Shown piece after piece: positions 7,250 through 15,351 of a DNA stretch of 41,463 nt. A model generated the notes under the pieces. The model searched no databases. It was not told where the DNA came from and saw only the letters and a program-made list of their open reading frames with translations. The first letter of the stretch is position 1; each line of letters starts with the position of its first letter. Both the position numbers and the translations under genes were made by a program. Source of the stretch: Mycobacterium sp. E796 (GTDB lineage Bacteria > Actinomycetota > Actinomycetes > Mycobacteriales > Mycobacteriaceae); contig NZ_LZKK01000349.1 of the NCBI RefSeq assembly GCF_001672815.1, positions 1 to 41,463 on the forward strand, read 5' to 3'.

Positions 7250-8356
7250 TTGTCGCAGCACCGTTTAGCCCGTCATTCTGCCGTGTCAACCGGCGTCGTG
7301 AGGGTCGGTCGCGCAGCCGGCGGTCGGTGGACGGAGACCCACCGAAACGAAGTCACCGAGATCCTTCCGCTCGACGGATTCGACTTCGACGACCTGGAAT
7401 TCGCCGACGAGTCGGCTGATCTCGACGACCTGGACTTCAGCAACGACTCGACCTTCGATAACGAGGCTCGGGTGCTGCTGGCGCCCGAGCTCGACGACCT
7501 GCACGACGTCGACGACCTGGCCCCGCTGTTGCTGGCCGCGCCCGCCGCCGTGCCGATCCCGGCGCGGTTTCAGCCCGACGCTCCCGGCATCGAAGAGCGT
7601 CGTCCCAACCACTCGGACATCACCGACGTCATCCCGGTGGTCCGGCGGGGCGGGCAGCACCGCAAGCAGCCGACCAGCGCGGCCAGGGGCCGCCTGCTGA
7701 TCTCCGCGATGGCGGCCGGCGCGGCCGCCGCGGCGGCCCACACGGCGACCAGCCACGCCGACACCCCCAAGACGGAGGCCGTGCTGACGGCCAATGCGTC
7801 GGCGCTCGACGGCGGGACGGGGCCGAACACCGTCCGCGGCGCCCAGGTGATCGCGGTCGCGCCCGCGGCGAATGCCGCGGTGCACAACGAGGAGTTCGCC
7901 CGGGGCGTGGCCTTCGCCAACGATCGCGCGCAGCGCGAGGCACGGTTGCAGCAACCGCTCTATGTGATGCCGACGAGGGGGATCTTCACCTCGAACTTCG
8001 GCTACCGCTGGGGTGTGCTGCACGCCGGAATCGACCTGGCCAATTCGATCGGCACACCGATCTACGCGGTGGCCGACGGCGTCGTCATCGACTCCGGGCC
8101 GGCCGCCGGATACGGCGCGTTGGTCAAGCTCCGCCACGCCGACGGCACGGTCACGCTCTACGGCCACGTCAACACGACGCTGGTCAGCGTCGGCCAGCGC
8201 GTCATGGCCGGCGACCAGATCGCCACGATGGGCAACCGGGGCAATTCCACCGGACCGCACCTGCACTTCGAGGTGCTGCAGGGCGGCACGGAGCGGATCG
8301 ACCCAGTGCCGTGGCTCGCAAAGCGGGGACTTAACGTCGGCAATTACGCTGGCTGA
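7250..8356 (+). CDS. M23 family metallopeptidase (Rv0950c-like)
   Basis: This 368-residue protein carries a C-terminal LytM/M23 domain. The zinc-site motifs are visible: HAGIDLAN (first His and Asp) and the later GPHLHFEV (HxH), with the preceding GYGALVKLRHADG and YGHV. Such enzymes cut peptidoglycan cross-bridges or act as regulators of division hydrolases. The first ~105 residues are very acidic (FDFDDLEFADESADLDDLDF). A basic stretch and a hydrophobic Ala-rich segment near residues 145-160 (LLISAMAAGAAAAAAHTATS) follow and probably anchor or export the domain. Length exceeds the 332 residues I recall for Rv0950c, chiefly at the N-terminus. TTG is taken as the start because GAGGA precedes it. 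It is followed one base after its stop by the next gene. Confidence 0.85.
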   Translation: MSQHRLARHSAVSTGVVRVGRAAGGRWTETHRNEVTEILPLDGFDFDDLEFADESADLDDLDFSNDSTFDNEARVLLAPELDDLHDVDDLAPLLLAAPAAVPIPARFQPDAPGIEERRPNHSDITDVIPVVRRGGQHRKQPTSAARGRLLISAMAAGAAAAAAHTATSHADTPKTEAVLTANASALDGGTGPNTVRGAQVIAVAPAANAAVHNEEFARGVAFANDRAQREARLQQPLYVMPTRGIFTSNFGYRWGVLHAGIDLANSIGTPIYAVADGVVIDSGPAAGYGALVKLRHADGTVTLYGHVNTTLVSVGQRVMAGDQIATMGNRGNSTGPHLHFEVLQGGTERIDPVPWLAKRGLNVGNYAG

Positions 8357-8357
8357 G

Positions 8358-8921
8358 GTGACTTCGCCGAACGACCCGCCTGCCCCACCACCCGAGACCG
8401 CAACACCGCCCTCGGAATCGCAGACTCGGATCATTCGCCGCGCACCGACCGGGCCGATGCCCGTTGTGCCGGAGTCGCCGACCACGCAGATCCCCCCGCA
8501 GCCACCCCCGTACCAGGCAACTCCCGCCCGACCCCGGGTTCTGCCGGGCCCCGAACCGAGCGGCCGGACCGCCGTCGCCGCCGCCGCGGTCAGCATCGTC
8601 AGCGGCTGGGCGACGTCCGTGGTGGCCACCGACCTGATCGCCGGGTGGTGGCGAACCGACCGCCTGTTCTGCATCGCGGTCGCATTTCTGGCGCTGGTGT
8701 TCGCGATCACCACCGTCTCGGGCGTGATCTTGCTGCTGCAGCATCGGCCGGTGGGGCGCTACCTCATCGCAGCCGGGGCGGTGGTCGCGGTGCTGACCTA
8801 CGGGGGCGTGTTCATCGCGGGCGCGCGGGTGGCGTGGATCGTCTACACCCTGTGGCTACTGCCGGTCGCCAGCGTGGTGCTGGCGTTTCACCCGCAGACC
8901 AAACGCTGGCTGCAGGCCTAA
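8358..8921 (+). CDS. Proline-rich four-helix membrane protein, function unknown
   Basis: The 187-residue protein starts at GTG 8358, two bases after the M23 stop codon, so translation is probably coupled. Residues 1 to about 75 are Pro/Thr-rich and soluble. Four transmembrane segments follow (about residues 78-100, 105-130, 132-158 and 160-180, including LFCIAVAFLALVFAITTVSG). The tail HPQTKRWLQA is basic. I do not recognise a domain. Tight linkage suggests a cell-envelope role alongside the peptidase. Its stop overlaps the convergent uvrD1 stop by four bases (8918-8921). Confidence 0.75.
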   Translation: MTSPNDPPAPPPETATPPSESQTRIIRRAPTGPMPVVPESPTTQIPPQPPPYQATPARPRVLPGPEPSGRTAVAAAAVSIVSGWATSVVATDLIAGWWRTDRLFCIAVAFLALVFAITTVSGVILLLQHRPVGRYLIAAGAVVAVLTYGGVFIAGARVAWIVYTLWLLPVASVVLAFHPQTKRWLQA

Positions 8922-11245
8922 AGCTTGCTGACCGGGGCGTGGTTGTGCATCAGCTTCACCCTCCCCGCGCTGCCGAAATCGATCAGTGACATGGCCGATT
9001 CGCCGACGCCGGAGACCTCCTCGACCCGGCCGAGCCCGTACTTGTCGTGAGTCACCCGATCGCCGGGTTGCAGGACCAGCGGCGGACGTTTGGCTGCGCC
9101 CGAGCGGGTCGGCGACGGCCGCGGCGCGCCGAACCGTCCGGCGCCGCTCACCGGGGCACTGAACGACGGCGCGGGTGCGCTGCGCCGCCAGTCGATCAGC
9201 TCCTGCGGAATCTCGCGCAGGAAGCGCGATTCCGGGTTGAGCATTGGCTGGCCCCACGAGGACCGGACGATGGCCCTGCTCACATAGAGACGCTGACGCG
9301 CCCGGGTGATGCCGACGTAGGCCAGCCGCCGCTCCTCGGAAAGCTCGGTCGGATCGTCCAGCGACCGCATGTGGGGGAACATCCCGTCCTCCCAGCCGGT
9401 GACGAACACCACCGGGAACTCCAGACCCTTCGCCGTGTGCAGCGTCATCAGGGTGACGACGCCGGCGCCGTGCTCCGGGATGTCGTCGGCGTCGGCGACC
9501 AGCGAGACACGCTCCAGAAACGCCGCCAGCACGCCGGTGTCCGGCACGTCTTCGTCCTCGGGCGCCGACTCGTCGAGCGCGGCCGCGTTGGCTAGATCGG
9601 CGCTGAATTCGTGTGCGACGCTGACCAATTCGTTGAGGTTGTCCAGCCGGGCCAGCTCCTGCGGGTCGGTGGAGGACTCCAGCTCGTTGCGGTATCCGGA
9701 GCGCTCGAGCACCAACTCGACCAGGTCGCCGAGGTCGTCGTCGAGGTGGCCCCTCAGGTCGTCCAGCAGCTCGACGAAACCCGCGATCGCCTTCTCCGCG
9801 CGCGTGTTCAGCATCGGCACTTTGCCCTCGGCCGCGGCCACCAGCGCGTCGGCGAAGCTGGCGCCGGTGTTCTCGGCGTATACCGTCACGCACGCCTCGG
9901 CGCGATCCCCGATCCCCCGGCGCGGCGTGTTGAGGATGCGCCGCATGCTGACCGCGTCACCGGGGTTGTCCAGCACTCGTAGGTAGGCGACGATGTCGCG
10001 GATCTCCTTGCGTTCGTAAAACCGCACTCCCCCAACGACTTTGTACGGGATCCCGGCGCGGATGAAGACCTCCTCCAACGACCGCGACGAGTTGTTGGTG
10101 CGGTAGAACACCGCCACGTCGTTGTAGGTGATCTCGCCGCGCTCGGCGAGCGCGTCGATCTCCTCGGCCACAAACCTGGCCTCGTCGTGCTCGTTGTCGG
10201 CGACGTAGCCGACGATCAGCTCGCCGGCGCCGGCGTCGGTCCACAACCGCTTCTCGCGGCGCCCGGAGTTGCGGGCGATCACCGAGTTGGCGGCCGACAG
10301 GATGTTCTGCGTGGAGCGGTAATTCTGTTCCAGCAGAATGGTTCTCGCGTCGGGGTAGTCGCGCTCGAAGTCCTCGATGTTGCGGATGGTGGCGCCGCGG
10401 AACGCATAGATCGACTGGTCGGCATCGCCGACCACGCACAGCTCGCCGGGCGGCACGTCGTCGACGGTCTCGGTGCCGACCAATTCCCGGACCAGCACGT
10501 ACTGCGCGTGGTTGGTGTCCTGGTATTCGTCGACCAGCACGTGCCGGAATCGCCGCCGGTAGTACTGCGCGATTTCGGGGAAGGTCTGAAGCACCGCGAC
10601 GGTCTCCCCGATCAGATCGTCGAAGTCCAACGCGTTGGCCGCCCGCAGCCGCCGCTGGTATTCGCCGTACACGGAGGCCACCGTGCGGCTCAACTCGTCG
10701 GAATCGTCGGTCAGGTTGGCGACGGCCTCGTCCGGATAGATGAGTTCGTTCTTCAGGTTGGAGATGGCGTTTGCCAGCAGCCGCGGCGAGTAGCGCTTGA
10801 CGTCGAGCCCCATGTCGCGGCCGATCATCTGCAGCAGGCGCCGCGAGTCGTCGGCGTCGTAAATGGAGAAGTTGGAGTTGAGGCCCTTGATCAGCGACGC
10901 CTGGTTGCGCAGGATGCGCACGCAGGTCGAGTGGAACGTGGACACCCACATTGCGCGGGCCCGGGGGCCCACCAGCCGCACCACCCGATCGCGCATCTCC
11001 GCGGCGGCCTTGTTGGTGAAGGTGATCGCCAGGATCTGGCCGACGCCGACGCCCCGCGCCGCGATCAGGTAGGCGATGCGCCGGGTCAGGACGGCCGTCT
11101 TGCCCGAGCCCGCGCCCGCGACGATCAACAGGGGCGAACCCTCGTGCACCACCGCTTGACGTTGTTGCGGGTTGAGCCCGTCGAGCAGCTGCTCTGCTTC
11201 GGGGGCGGACTTGGCATCAGTACTACTGGTCGCGTGCACACTCAT
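8918..11245 (-). CDS. uvrD1: ATP-dependent DNA helicase UvrD1 (PcrA-like)
   Basis: This 775-residue SF1A helicase shows all expected motifs in order: GAGSGKT (Walker A), TFTNKAAAEM (Ia), DEYQDTN (II), GDADQSIYAFRGA (III), QNYRST (IV), TLHTAKGLEFPVVFV (V) and YVGITRARQRLYVSRA (VI). The C-terminal extension ends in a small domain, GDRVTHDKYGLGRVEEVSG to ALMHNHAPV-like sequence. UvrD1 unwinds 3'-tailed DNA in nucleotide-excision repair and in mycobacteria is stimulated by Ku, whose gene is also in this window. The ATG at 11245 opens an acidic, Ser/Ala-rich lead (MSVHATSSTDAKSAPEAEQL). It is convergent with the membrane protein gene. Confidence 0.96.
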   Translation of the reverse strand: MSVHATSSTDAKSAPEAEQLLDGLNPQQRQAVVHEGSPLLIVAGAGSGKTAVLTRRIAYLIAARGVGVGQILAITFTNKAAAEMRDRVVRLVGPRARAMWVSTFHSTCVRILRNQASLIKGLNSNFSIYDADDSRRLLQMIGRDMGLDVKRYSPRLLANAISNLKNELIYPDEAVANLTDDSDELSRTVASVYGEYQRRLRAANALDFDDLIGETVAVLQTFPEIAQYYRRRFRHVLVDEYQDTNHAQYVLVRELVGTETVDDVPPGELCVVGDADQSIYAFRGATIRNIEDFERDYPDARTILLEQNYRSTQNILSAANSVIARNSGRREKRLWTDAGAGELIVGYVADNEHDEARFVAEEIDALAERGEITYNDVAVFYRTNNSSRSLEEVFIRAGIPYKVVGGVRFYERKEIRDIVAYLRVLDNPGDAVSMRRILNTPRRGIGDRAEACVTVYAENTGASFADALVAAAEGKVPMLNTRAEKAIAGFVELLDDLRGHLDDDLGDLVELVLERSGYRNELESSTDPQELARLDNLNELVSVAHEFSADLANAAALDESAPEDEDVPDTGVLAAFLERVSLVADADDIPEHGAGVVTLMTLHTAKGLEFPVVFVTGWEDGMFPHMRSLDDPTELSEERRLAYVGITRARQRLYVSRAIVRSSWGQPMLNPESRFLREIPQELIDWRRSAPAPSFSAPVSGAGRFGAPRPSPTRSGAAKRPPLVLQPGDRVTHDKYGLGRVEEVSGVGESAMSLIDFGSAGRVKLMHNHAPVSKL

Positions 11246-11334
11246 GTCGGTCCAAATTTACCGCCGCCCGCCGACGACCTCGCTGGCCAGGGCCTCCGGC
11301 GCGGCGCGACCATCGGTGCCGGACTCCCCGGCCG

Positions 11335-14300
11335 TTAGCTGATAACCACCAAAAGGTCGCCACCCTCGACTTGTGCAGTGTGAGACACCGCTACCCGTGC
11401 GACCTTGCCCGCCTTCGGAGCAGTAACGGCAGCCTCCATCTTCATCGCTTCGATCGTCGCAATCGTCTGTCCCATAGCGACTTCCTCATCGATGGCCACA
11501 GTCACGGTGACGACCCCGGCAAATGGGGCCGCGACGTGATCCGGATTGTTACGGTCAGCCTTCTCGGCATTCGGCACATCGGCGGCGATGCTGCGGTCAC
11601 GCACCACGACCGGACGCAACTGCCCGTTGAGGATGCACATCACTGTCCGCATGCCGCGTTCGTCGGCATCGGAAATCGCCTCTAGACCGATGAGCAACTC
11701 CACACCGCGCTCCAGCTCGACACGGTGCTCGTCCCCCTGCCGAAGTCCATAGAAGAACTGATTGGCGGTCAGCCGGGAGGTGTCGCCGTATTGCTCACGA
11801 TGGTCCTCGAATTCTTTGGTCGGTCCAGGGAACAGCAGCCGATTCAGCGTTGCCTGGCGGTCGGTACCCCTTGCGGCCAACGCCTTTTCATCATCGGCTG
11901 ACAGCTGTTGCTCCGCCTTCGCCGGACCGCGACCCTGTAATGCCTTGGTGCGTAAAGGCTCGGGCCAACCGCCGGGCGGGTCACCAAGTTCCCCACGCAG
12001 GAAACCGATGACCGAGTCCGGGATGTCGTAACGCGCCGGGTCATCGGCGAAATCCTGCGCGCTGACGCCTGCGCCGACGAGCGCCAGCGCCAAGTCCCCG
12101 ACCACCTTGCTCGACGGGGTCACCTTGACCAGATGCCCGAGGATGGCATCGGCCCCGGCGTATGCGTCTTCGATCTCCTCGAACCGGTCACCGAAACCCA
12201 GCGCGATCGCCTGCTGACGCAGGTTAGACAATTGCCCACCCGGGATTTCATGGCGGTACACCCGCCCTGTCGGGGCCGGCAGCCCGGATTCGAACGGCGC
12301 GTACACCTTGCGCAACGCCTCCCAATACGGCTCCAGTGCGCACACGGAGGCCAGGGACAGGCCGGTGTCGTATTCGGTATGCGCTGCGGCGGCCACGATG
12401 GAGGACAGTGCCGGCTGGCTGGTGGTCCCGGCCAGCGACGCAGCTGCGCCGTCGACGGCAGCGGCCCCGGCGTGCCAGGCCGCCGCGTAGGTCGCCAATT
12501 GCCCACCGGGGGTGTCGTGCGTATGCACGTGCACCGGCAGGTCGAACCGACTCCTGAGCGCGGAAACCAGCGTGGTCGCGGCGGGGGCGCGTAACAGCCC
12601 GGCCATGTCCTTGATCGCCAGCACGTGTGCGCCCGCCGTCACAATCTGTTCGGCCAGCTTCAGGTAGTAGTCCAGGGTGTAAAGCTTTTCGGCCGGATCG
12701 CTGAGATCGCCCGTGTAGGACATGGCCACCTCGGCTACGGCGGTACCGGTCTCGCGAACCGCGTCGATCGCGGGGCGCATCGAGTTGACGTTGTTCAGCG
12801 CGTCGAAGATCCGAAAAATGTCGATGCCGGTCGCCGTAGCCTCCTCGACGAATGCCGTCGTGACGATCTCGGGATAGGGCGTGTAACCAACGGTGTTGCG
12901 CCCGCGCAGCAGCATTTGCAGGCAGATGTTGGGCATCGCTTCACGCAAGGCCGCCAGCCGCTCCCACGGGTCCTCCTTCAAAAAGCGCAGCGCGACGTCG
13001 TATGTCGCCCCGCCCCAGCATTCGACCGACAGCAGCTGGGGCGTCATCCGGGCGATGTATGGCGCCACCATGACCAGCCCGCTGGTGCGCACCCTCGTGG
13101 CCAGCAGGGACTGGTGCGCGTCACGGAACGTGGTATCCGTGACACGGACGCCCGACGACTGGCGTAGCCACCCCGCGAACCGCTCCGGCCCAAGTTCGAT
13201 CAGGCGCTGCTTGGATCCTGCTGGCGGATCCGCCGACAGGTCTATGTCAGGGAGCTTGTCGTTCGGGTACACAGCCGAGGGGCGCTCACCGTGCGGCTTG
13301 TTGACCGTTACGTCGGCCAGGTACGTGAGGATCTTGGTGCCGCGGTCCGCCGAACTGCGCGCCGTGAGCAGCTGTGGATGCTGCTCGATGAACGACGTCG
13401 TGATACGGCCGGCCTGGAAATCCGCATCGTCCAGAACCGATTGCAGGAAGGGTATGTTCGTCGACACGCCGCGGATGCGGAACTCCGCAACCGCGCGCCG
13501 CGCACGCCGCACGGCCGTGGAAAAATCCCGGCCCCGACAGGTCAGTTTGATCAACATCGAATCGAAGTGCGCACTGATCTCCGCCCCCAGCGTCGTTCCG
13601 CCATCCAACCGAATTCCCGCCCCACCCGGGGTGCGATAGGCGGTGATTCGACCCGTGTCCGGACGGAATCCGTTGGCCGGATCCTCGGTGGTGATGCGGC
13701 ACTGCAGCGCCGCGCCGTGCGGGACGAGCGAATCCTGGCTCAAGCCAATCTGTTCCAGGGTCTGCCCCCCGGCAACCTGCAGCTGGGCGGACACCAGGTC
13801 GACGTCGGTGATCTCCTCGGTGACGGTGTGCTCGACCTGGATGCGCGGGTTCATCTCGATGAACACGTGGTTGCCGCGCTCGTCTAGCAAAAACTCGACC
13901 GTGCCTGCGCATGTATAGCCGATACTCTGTGCGAACTTCACCGCGTCCGCGCAGATGCGCTCCCGCAATTCGGGATCCAGGTTTGGCGCCGGTGCGATTT
14001 CGATGACCTTCTGATGCCGGCGTTGGACGCTGCAATCCCGCTCGTAGAGGTGCATCACGTTGCCCCGGGTGTCGGCCAAAATCTGCACCTCGATGTGCCG
14101 CGGGTTGAGCACGGCCTGCTCGAGGAACACCGAGGCATCGCCGAAGGCGGACTCGGCCTCGCGGCTTGCCGCCTCGATTGCCTCGGGCAGCGCCGCCGCG
14201 TCGGTAACTCGGCGCATCCCGCGGCCGCCTCCGCCGGCCACCGCCTTGACGAACAGAGGGAAGGCCATGGACTCGGCGGCCGACACCAGCTCGTCCACTG

Positions 14301-14730
14301 ATGTCGAGGGTGCAGAGGAGGCCAGCACCGGAAGACCCGACGCCCTCGCCGCCGCAATAGCCCGCGACTTGTTGCCCGTCAGCTCGAGCACCTCAGCGCT
14401 CGGGCCGACGAACGTAATGCCCGCGGCCGCGCACGCCGCCGCCAAGTCTGGATTCTCCGAAAGGAATCCATACCCGGGGTAGATCGCGTCCGCTCCACAC
14501 GCCAGGGCGGTGGCGACGATCTCGTCAACCGACAAATAGGCCCGCACCGGGTGCCCCTCCTCGCCGATCTGATACGACTCGTCGGCTTTCAGTCGGTGCA
14601 CAGAATTGCGGTCTTCGTACGGATAGACCGCCACGGTGGCCATTTCCAGTTCGTAGGCCGCCCGAAAGGCGCGGATGGCGATCTCGCCCCTGTTAGCGAC
14701 CAATACTTTTGTGAGCACGGTTTTCACCAT
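11335..14730 (-). CDS. pyc: Pyruvate carboxylase
   Basis: The 1131-residue multidomain enzyme is biotin-dependent and converts pyruvate + bicarbonate + ATP to oxaloacetate. An N-terminal biotin carboxylase has VLVANRGEIAIRAFRAA, the Gly-rich ATP-grasp loop KAVAGGGGRGMRRV and FIEMNPRIQVEHTVTE. The carboxyltransferase TIM barrel starts at TDTTFRDAHQSLLATRVRT and includes the metal-binding HTHDTPGG. The C-terminal biotinyl domain has the biotinylated Lys near residue 1097 in IEAMKMEA. It is closely similar to the mycobacterial Pca/Pyc I remember as Rv2967c, but there it is not beside uvrD1. By eye its base composition is a little less GC-rich than its neighbours. It is divergent from the chorismate mutase leader region. 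Confidence 0.96.
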   Translation of the reverse strand: MVKTVLTKVLVANRGEIAIRAFRAAYELEMATVAVYPYEDRNSVHRLKADESYQIGEEGHPVRAYLSVDEIVATALACGADAIYPGYGFLSENPDLAAACAAAGITFVGPSAEVLELTGNKSRAIAAARASGLPVLASSAPSTSVDELVSAAESMAFPLFVKAVAGGGGRGMRRVTDAAALPEAIEAASREAESAFGDASVFLEQAVLNPRHIEVQILADTRGNVMHLYERDCSVQRRHQKVIEIAPAPNLDPELRERICADAVKFAQSIGYTCAGTVEFLLDERGNHVFIEMNPRIQVEHTVTEEITDVDLVSAQLQVAGGQTLEQIGLSQDSLVPHGAALQCRITTEDPANGFRPDTGRITAYRTPGGAGIRLDGGTTLGAEISAHFDSMLIKLTCRGRDFSTAVRRARRAVAEFRIRGVSTNIPFLQSVLDDADFQAGRITTSFIEQHPQLLTARSSADRGTKILTYLADVTVNKPHGERPSAVYPNDKLPDIDLSADPPAGSKQRLIELGPERFAGWLRQSSGVRVTDTTFRDAHQSLLATRVRTSGLVMVAPYIARMTPQLLSVECWGGATYDVALRFLKEDPWERLAALREAMPNICLQMLLRGRNTVGYTPYPEIVTTAFVEEATATGIDIFRIFDALNNVNSMRPAIDAVRETGTAVAEVAMSYTGDLSDPAEKLYTLDYYLKLAEQIVTAGAHVLAIKDMAGLLRAPAATTLVSALRSRFDLPVHVHTHDTPGGQLATYAAAWHAGAAAVDGAAASLAGTTSQPALSSIVAAAAHTEYDTGLSLASVCALEPYWEALRKVYAPFESGLPAPTGRVYRHEIPGGQLSNLRQQAIALGFGDRFEEIEDAYAGADAILGHLVKVTPSSKVVGDLALALVGAGVSAQDFADDPARYDIPDSVIGFLRGELGDPPGGWPEPLRTKALQGRGPAKAEQQLSADDEKALAARGTDRQATLNRLLFPGPTKEFEDHREQYGDTSRLTANQFFYGLRQGDEHRVELERGVELLIGLEAISDADERGMRTVMCILNGQLRPVVVRDRSIAADVPNAEKADRNNPDHVAAPFAGVVTVTVAIDEEVAMGQTIATIEAMKMEAAVTAPKAGKVARVAVSHTAQVEGGDLLVVIS

Positions 14731-14818
14731 AGAGCGAACGGCGTGAGCATCGAACCGTGCCGGGGTGAATCGGATGTCTGGGCTTCGCGGCTGACGTTGA
14801 TGTTCACTAGGACCCTTT

Positions 14819-14857
14819 TTGCGTGGTTACGGCCCTTAGTGGCACACTCGGTTGGTG
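14819..14857 (+). promoter_or_regulatory. Candidate promoter for a leaderless leader-peptide transcript
   Basis: TTGCGT (14819-14824), an 18-base spacer and CACACT (14843-14848) are followed after six bases by GTG 14855. The -10 keeps the A at position 2 and T at position 6 that mycobacterial -10 elements require. No Shine-Dalgarno sequence precedes GTG 14855 or ATG 14864, so the short frame would be read from a leaderless mRNA. The -35 is only a partial match. Confidence 0.4.
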
Positions 14858-14914
14858 CTCAACATGCAGCGCCGATTTTTCTACGGGTACCGGCCAGCGG
14901 TGCCCGTGGTGTAG
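14855..14914 (+). CDS. Leader peptide rich in Phe/Tyr, upstream of chorismate mutase
   Basis: From ATG 14864 the frame encodes MQRRFFYGYRPAVPVV and then TAG; GTG 14855 adds VLN in front. Four aromatic residues occur within five codons (Phe-Phe-Tyr-Gly-Tyr, 14876-14890), the end products of the chorismate mutase branch. The frame overlaps one RNA hairpin (14881-14909) and is followed by a terminator-like hairpin with a U-tract (14926-14968), 16 bases before the chorismate mutase start. This is the architecture of a ribosome-mediated attenuator. Leaderless short frames that attenuate downstream genes are established for cysteine in mycobacteria (poly-cysteine uORFs). Translation and function of this frame are inferred. 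Confidence 0.6.
   Translation: MLNMQRRFFYGYRPAVPVV
14881..14909 (+). promoter_or_regulatory. Leader hairpin overlapping the Tyr codons (arms 1:2)
   Basis: CTACGGGTACC (14881-14891) can pair with GGTGCCCGTGG (14899-14909) over 11 positions, two or three of them G-U, with a 7-base loop. A ribosome delayed on the Phe/Tyr codons would keep this hairpin open. The first arm can instead pair over seven bases (14881-14887) with CCCGTGG at 14930-14936, the left arm of the terminator. The two downstream segments share GTGCCCGTGG-like sequence, so they compete for the same partner. Confidence 0.55.
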
Positions 14915-14925
14915 CTGATTTCGCA

Positions 14926-14968
14926 GAGCCCCGTGGTCCGCTTCCGGATTCGGGGCTCGTCTCTTTTG
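14926..14968 (+). terminator. Intrinsic terminator in the chorismate mutase leader (arms 3:4)
   Basis: GAGCCCCG-t-GGTCCG, loop cttc, CGGATT-CGGGGCTC forms a 14-base-pair stem (two G-U pairs) with one bulged base, 14926-14958. It is followed directly by GTCTCTTTTG. Strong U-tracted hairpins are uncommon in mycobacteria. This one sits in front of a gene rather than behind one, which suggests regulated premature termination. Confidence 0.7.
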
Positions 14969-14984
14969 TGAGGCCCGATAACGG

Positions 14985-15299
14985 ATGAGACCAGAACCCC
15001 CACATCAAGAGAATGCGGAGTTAGAGATGAACATCGAGATGGTCGAGTCCCAAGAAGCCGCCGACATTGACGCGTTGCGCCAGGAAATCGACCGGCTGGA
15101 CGCCGAGATCCTCGCCGCGGTAAAGCGGCGGGCCGAAGTTTCGCAGGCGATCGGCAAGGTACGGATGGCGTCCGGCGGCACCCGGCTGGTCCACAGCCGC
15201 GAGATGAAGGTCATCGAGCGCTACAGCGAGCTCGGACCCGACGGCAAGGACCTGGCGATGCTGCTGCTGCGGCTGGGCCGGGGCCGGCTCGGCCACTGA
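14985..15299 (+). CDS. Chorismate mutase, AroQ-delta type (Rv0948c-like)
   Basis: This small intracellular enzyme converts chorismate to prephenate, the first step towards Phe and Tyr. The helical AroQ core runs from IDALRQEIDRLDAEILAAVKRR through QAIGKVRMASGGTRLVHSRE to IERYSELGPDGKDLAMLLL. Active-site Arg/Lys/Glu residues are visible (the conserved R, K and E of RRAEVSQAIGK and the VHSREMKVIE segment). It ends RLGRGRLGH, the flexible tail through which the M. tuberculosis enzyme is activated by DAHP synthase. ATG 14985 gives 104 residues, and MRPEPPH...ENAEL is shared with the M. tuberculosis protein as I remember it. ATG 15027 gives 90 residues and has the better ribosome site (GGAG). It follows the putative attenuator and precedes pgi by 52 bases. 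Confidence 0.92.
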   Translation: MRPEPPHQENAELEMNIEMVESQEAADIDALRQEIDRLDAEILAAVKRRAEVSQAIGKVRMASGGTRLVHSREMKVIERYSELGPDGKDLAMLLLRLGRGRLGH

Positions 15300-15351
15300 G
15301 GCCGTCCGTCACACCTGGCTCCGCCCCGTCGGACCGCACTAGGGTCAGATC

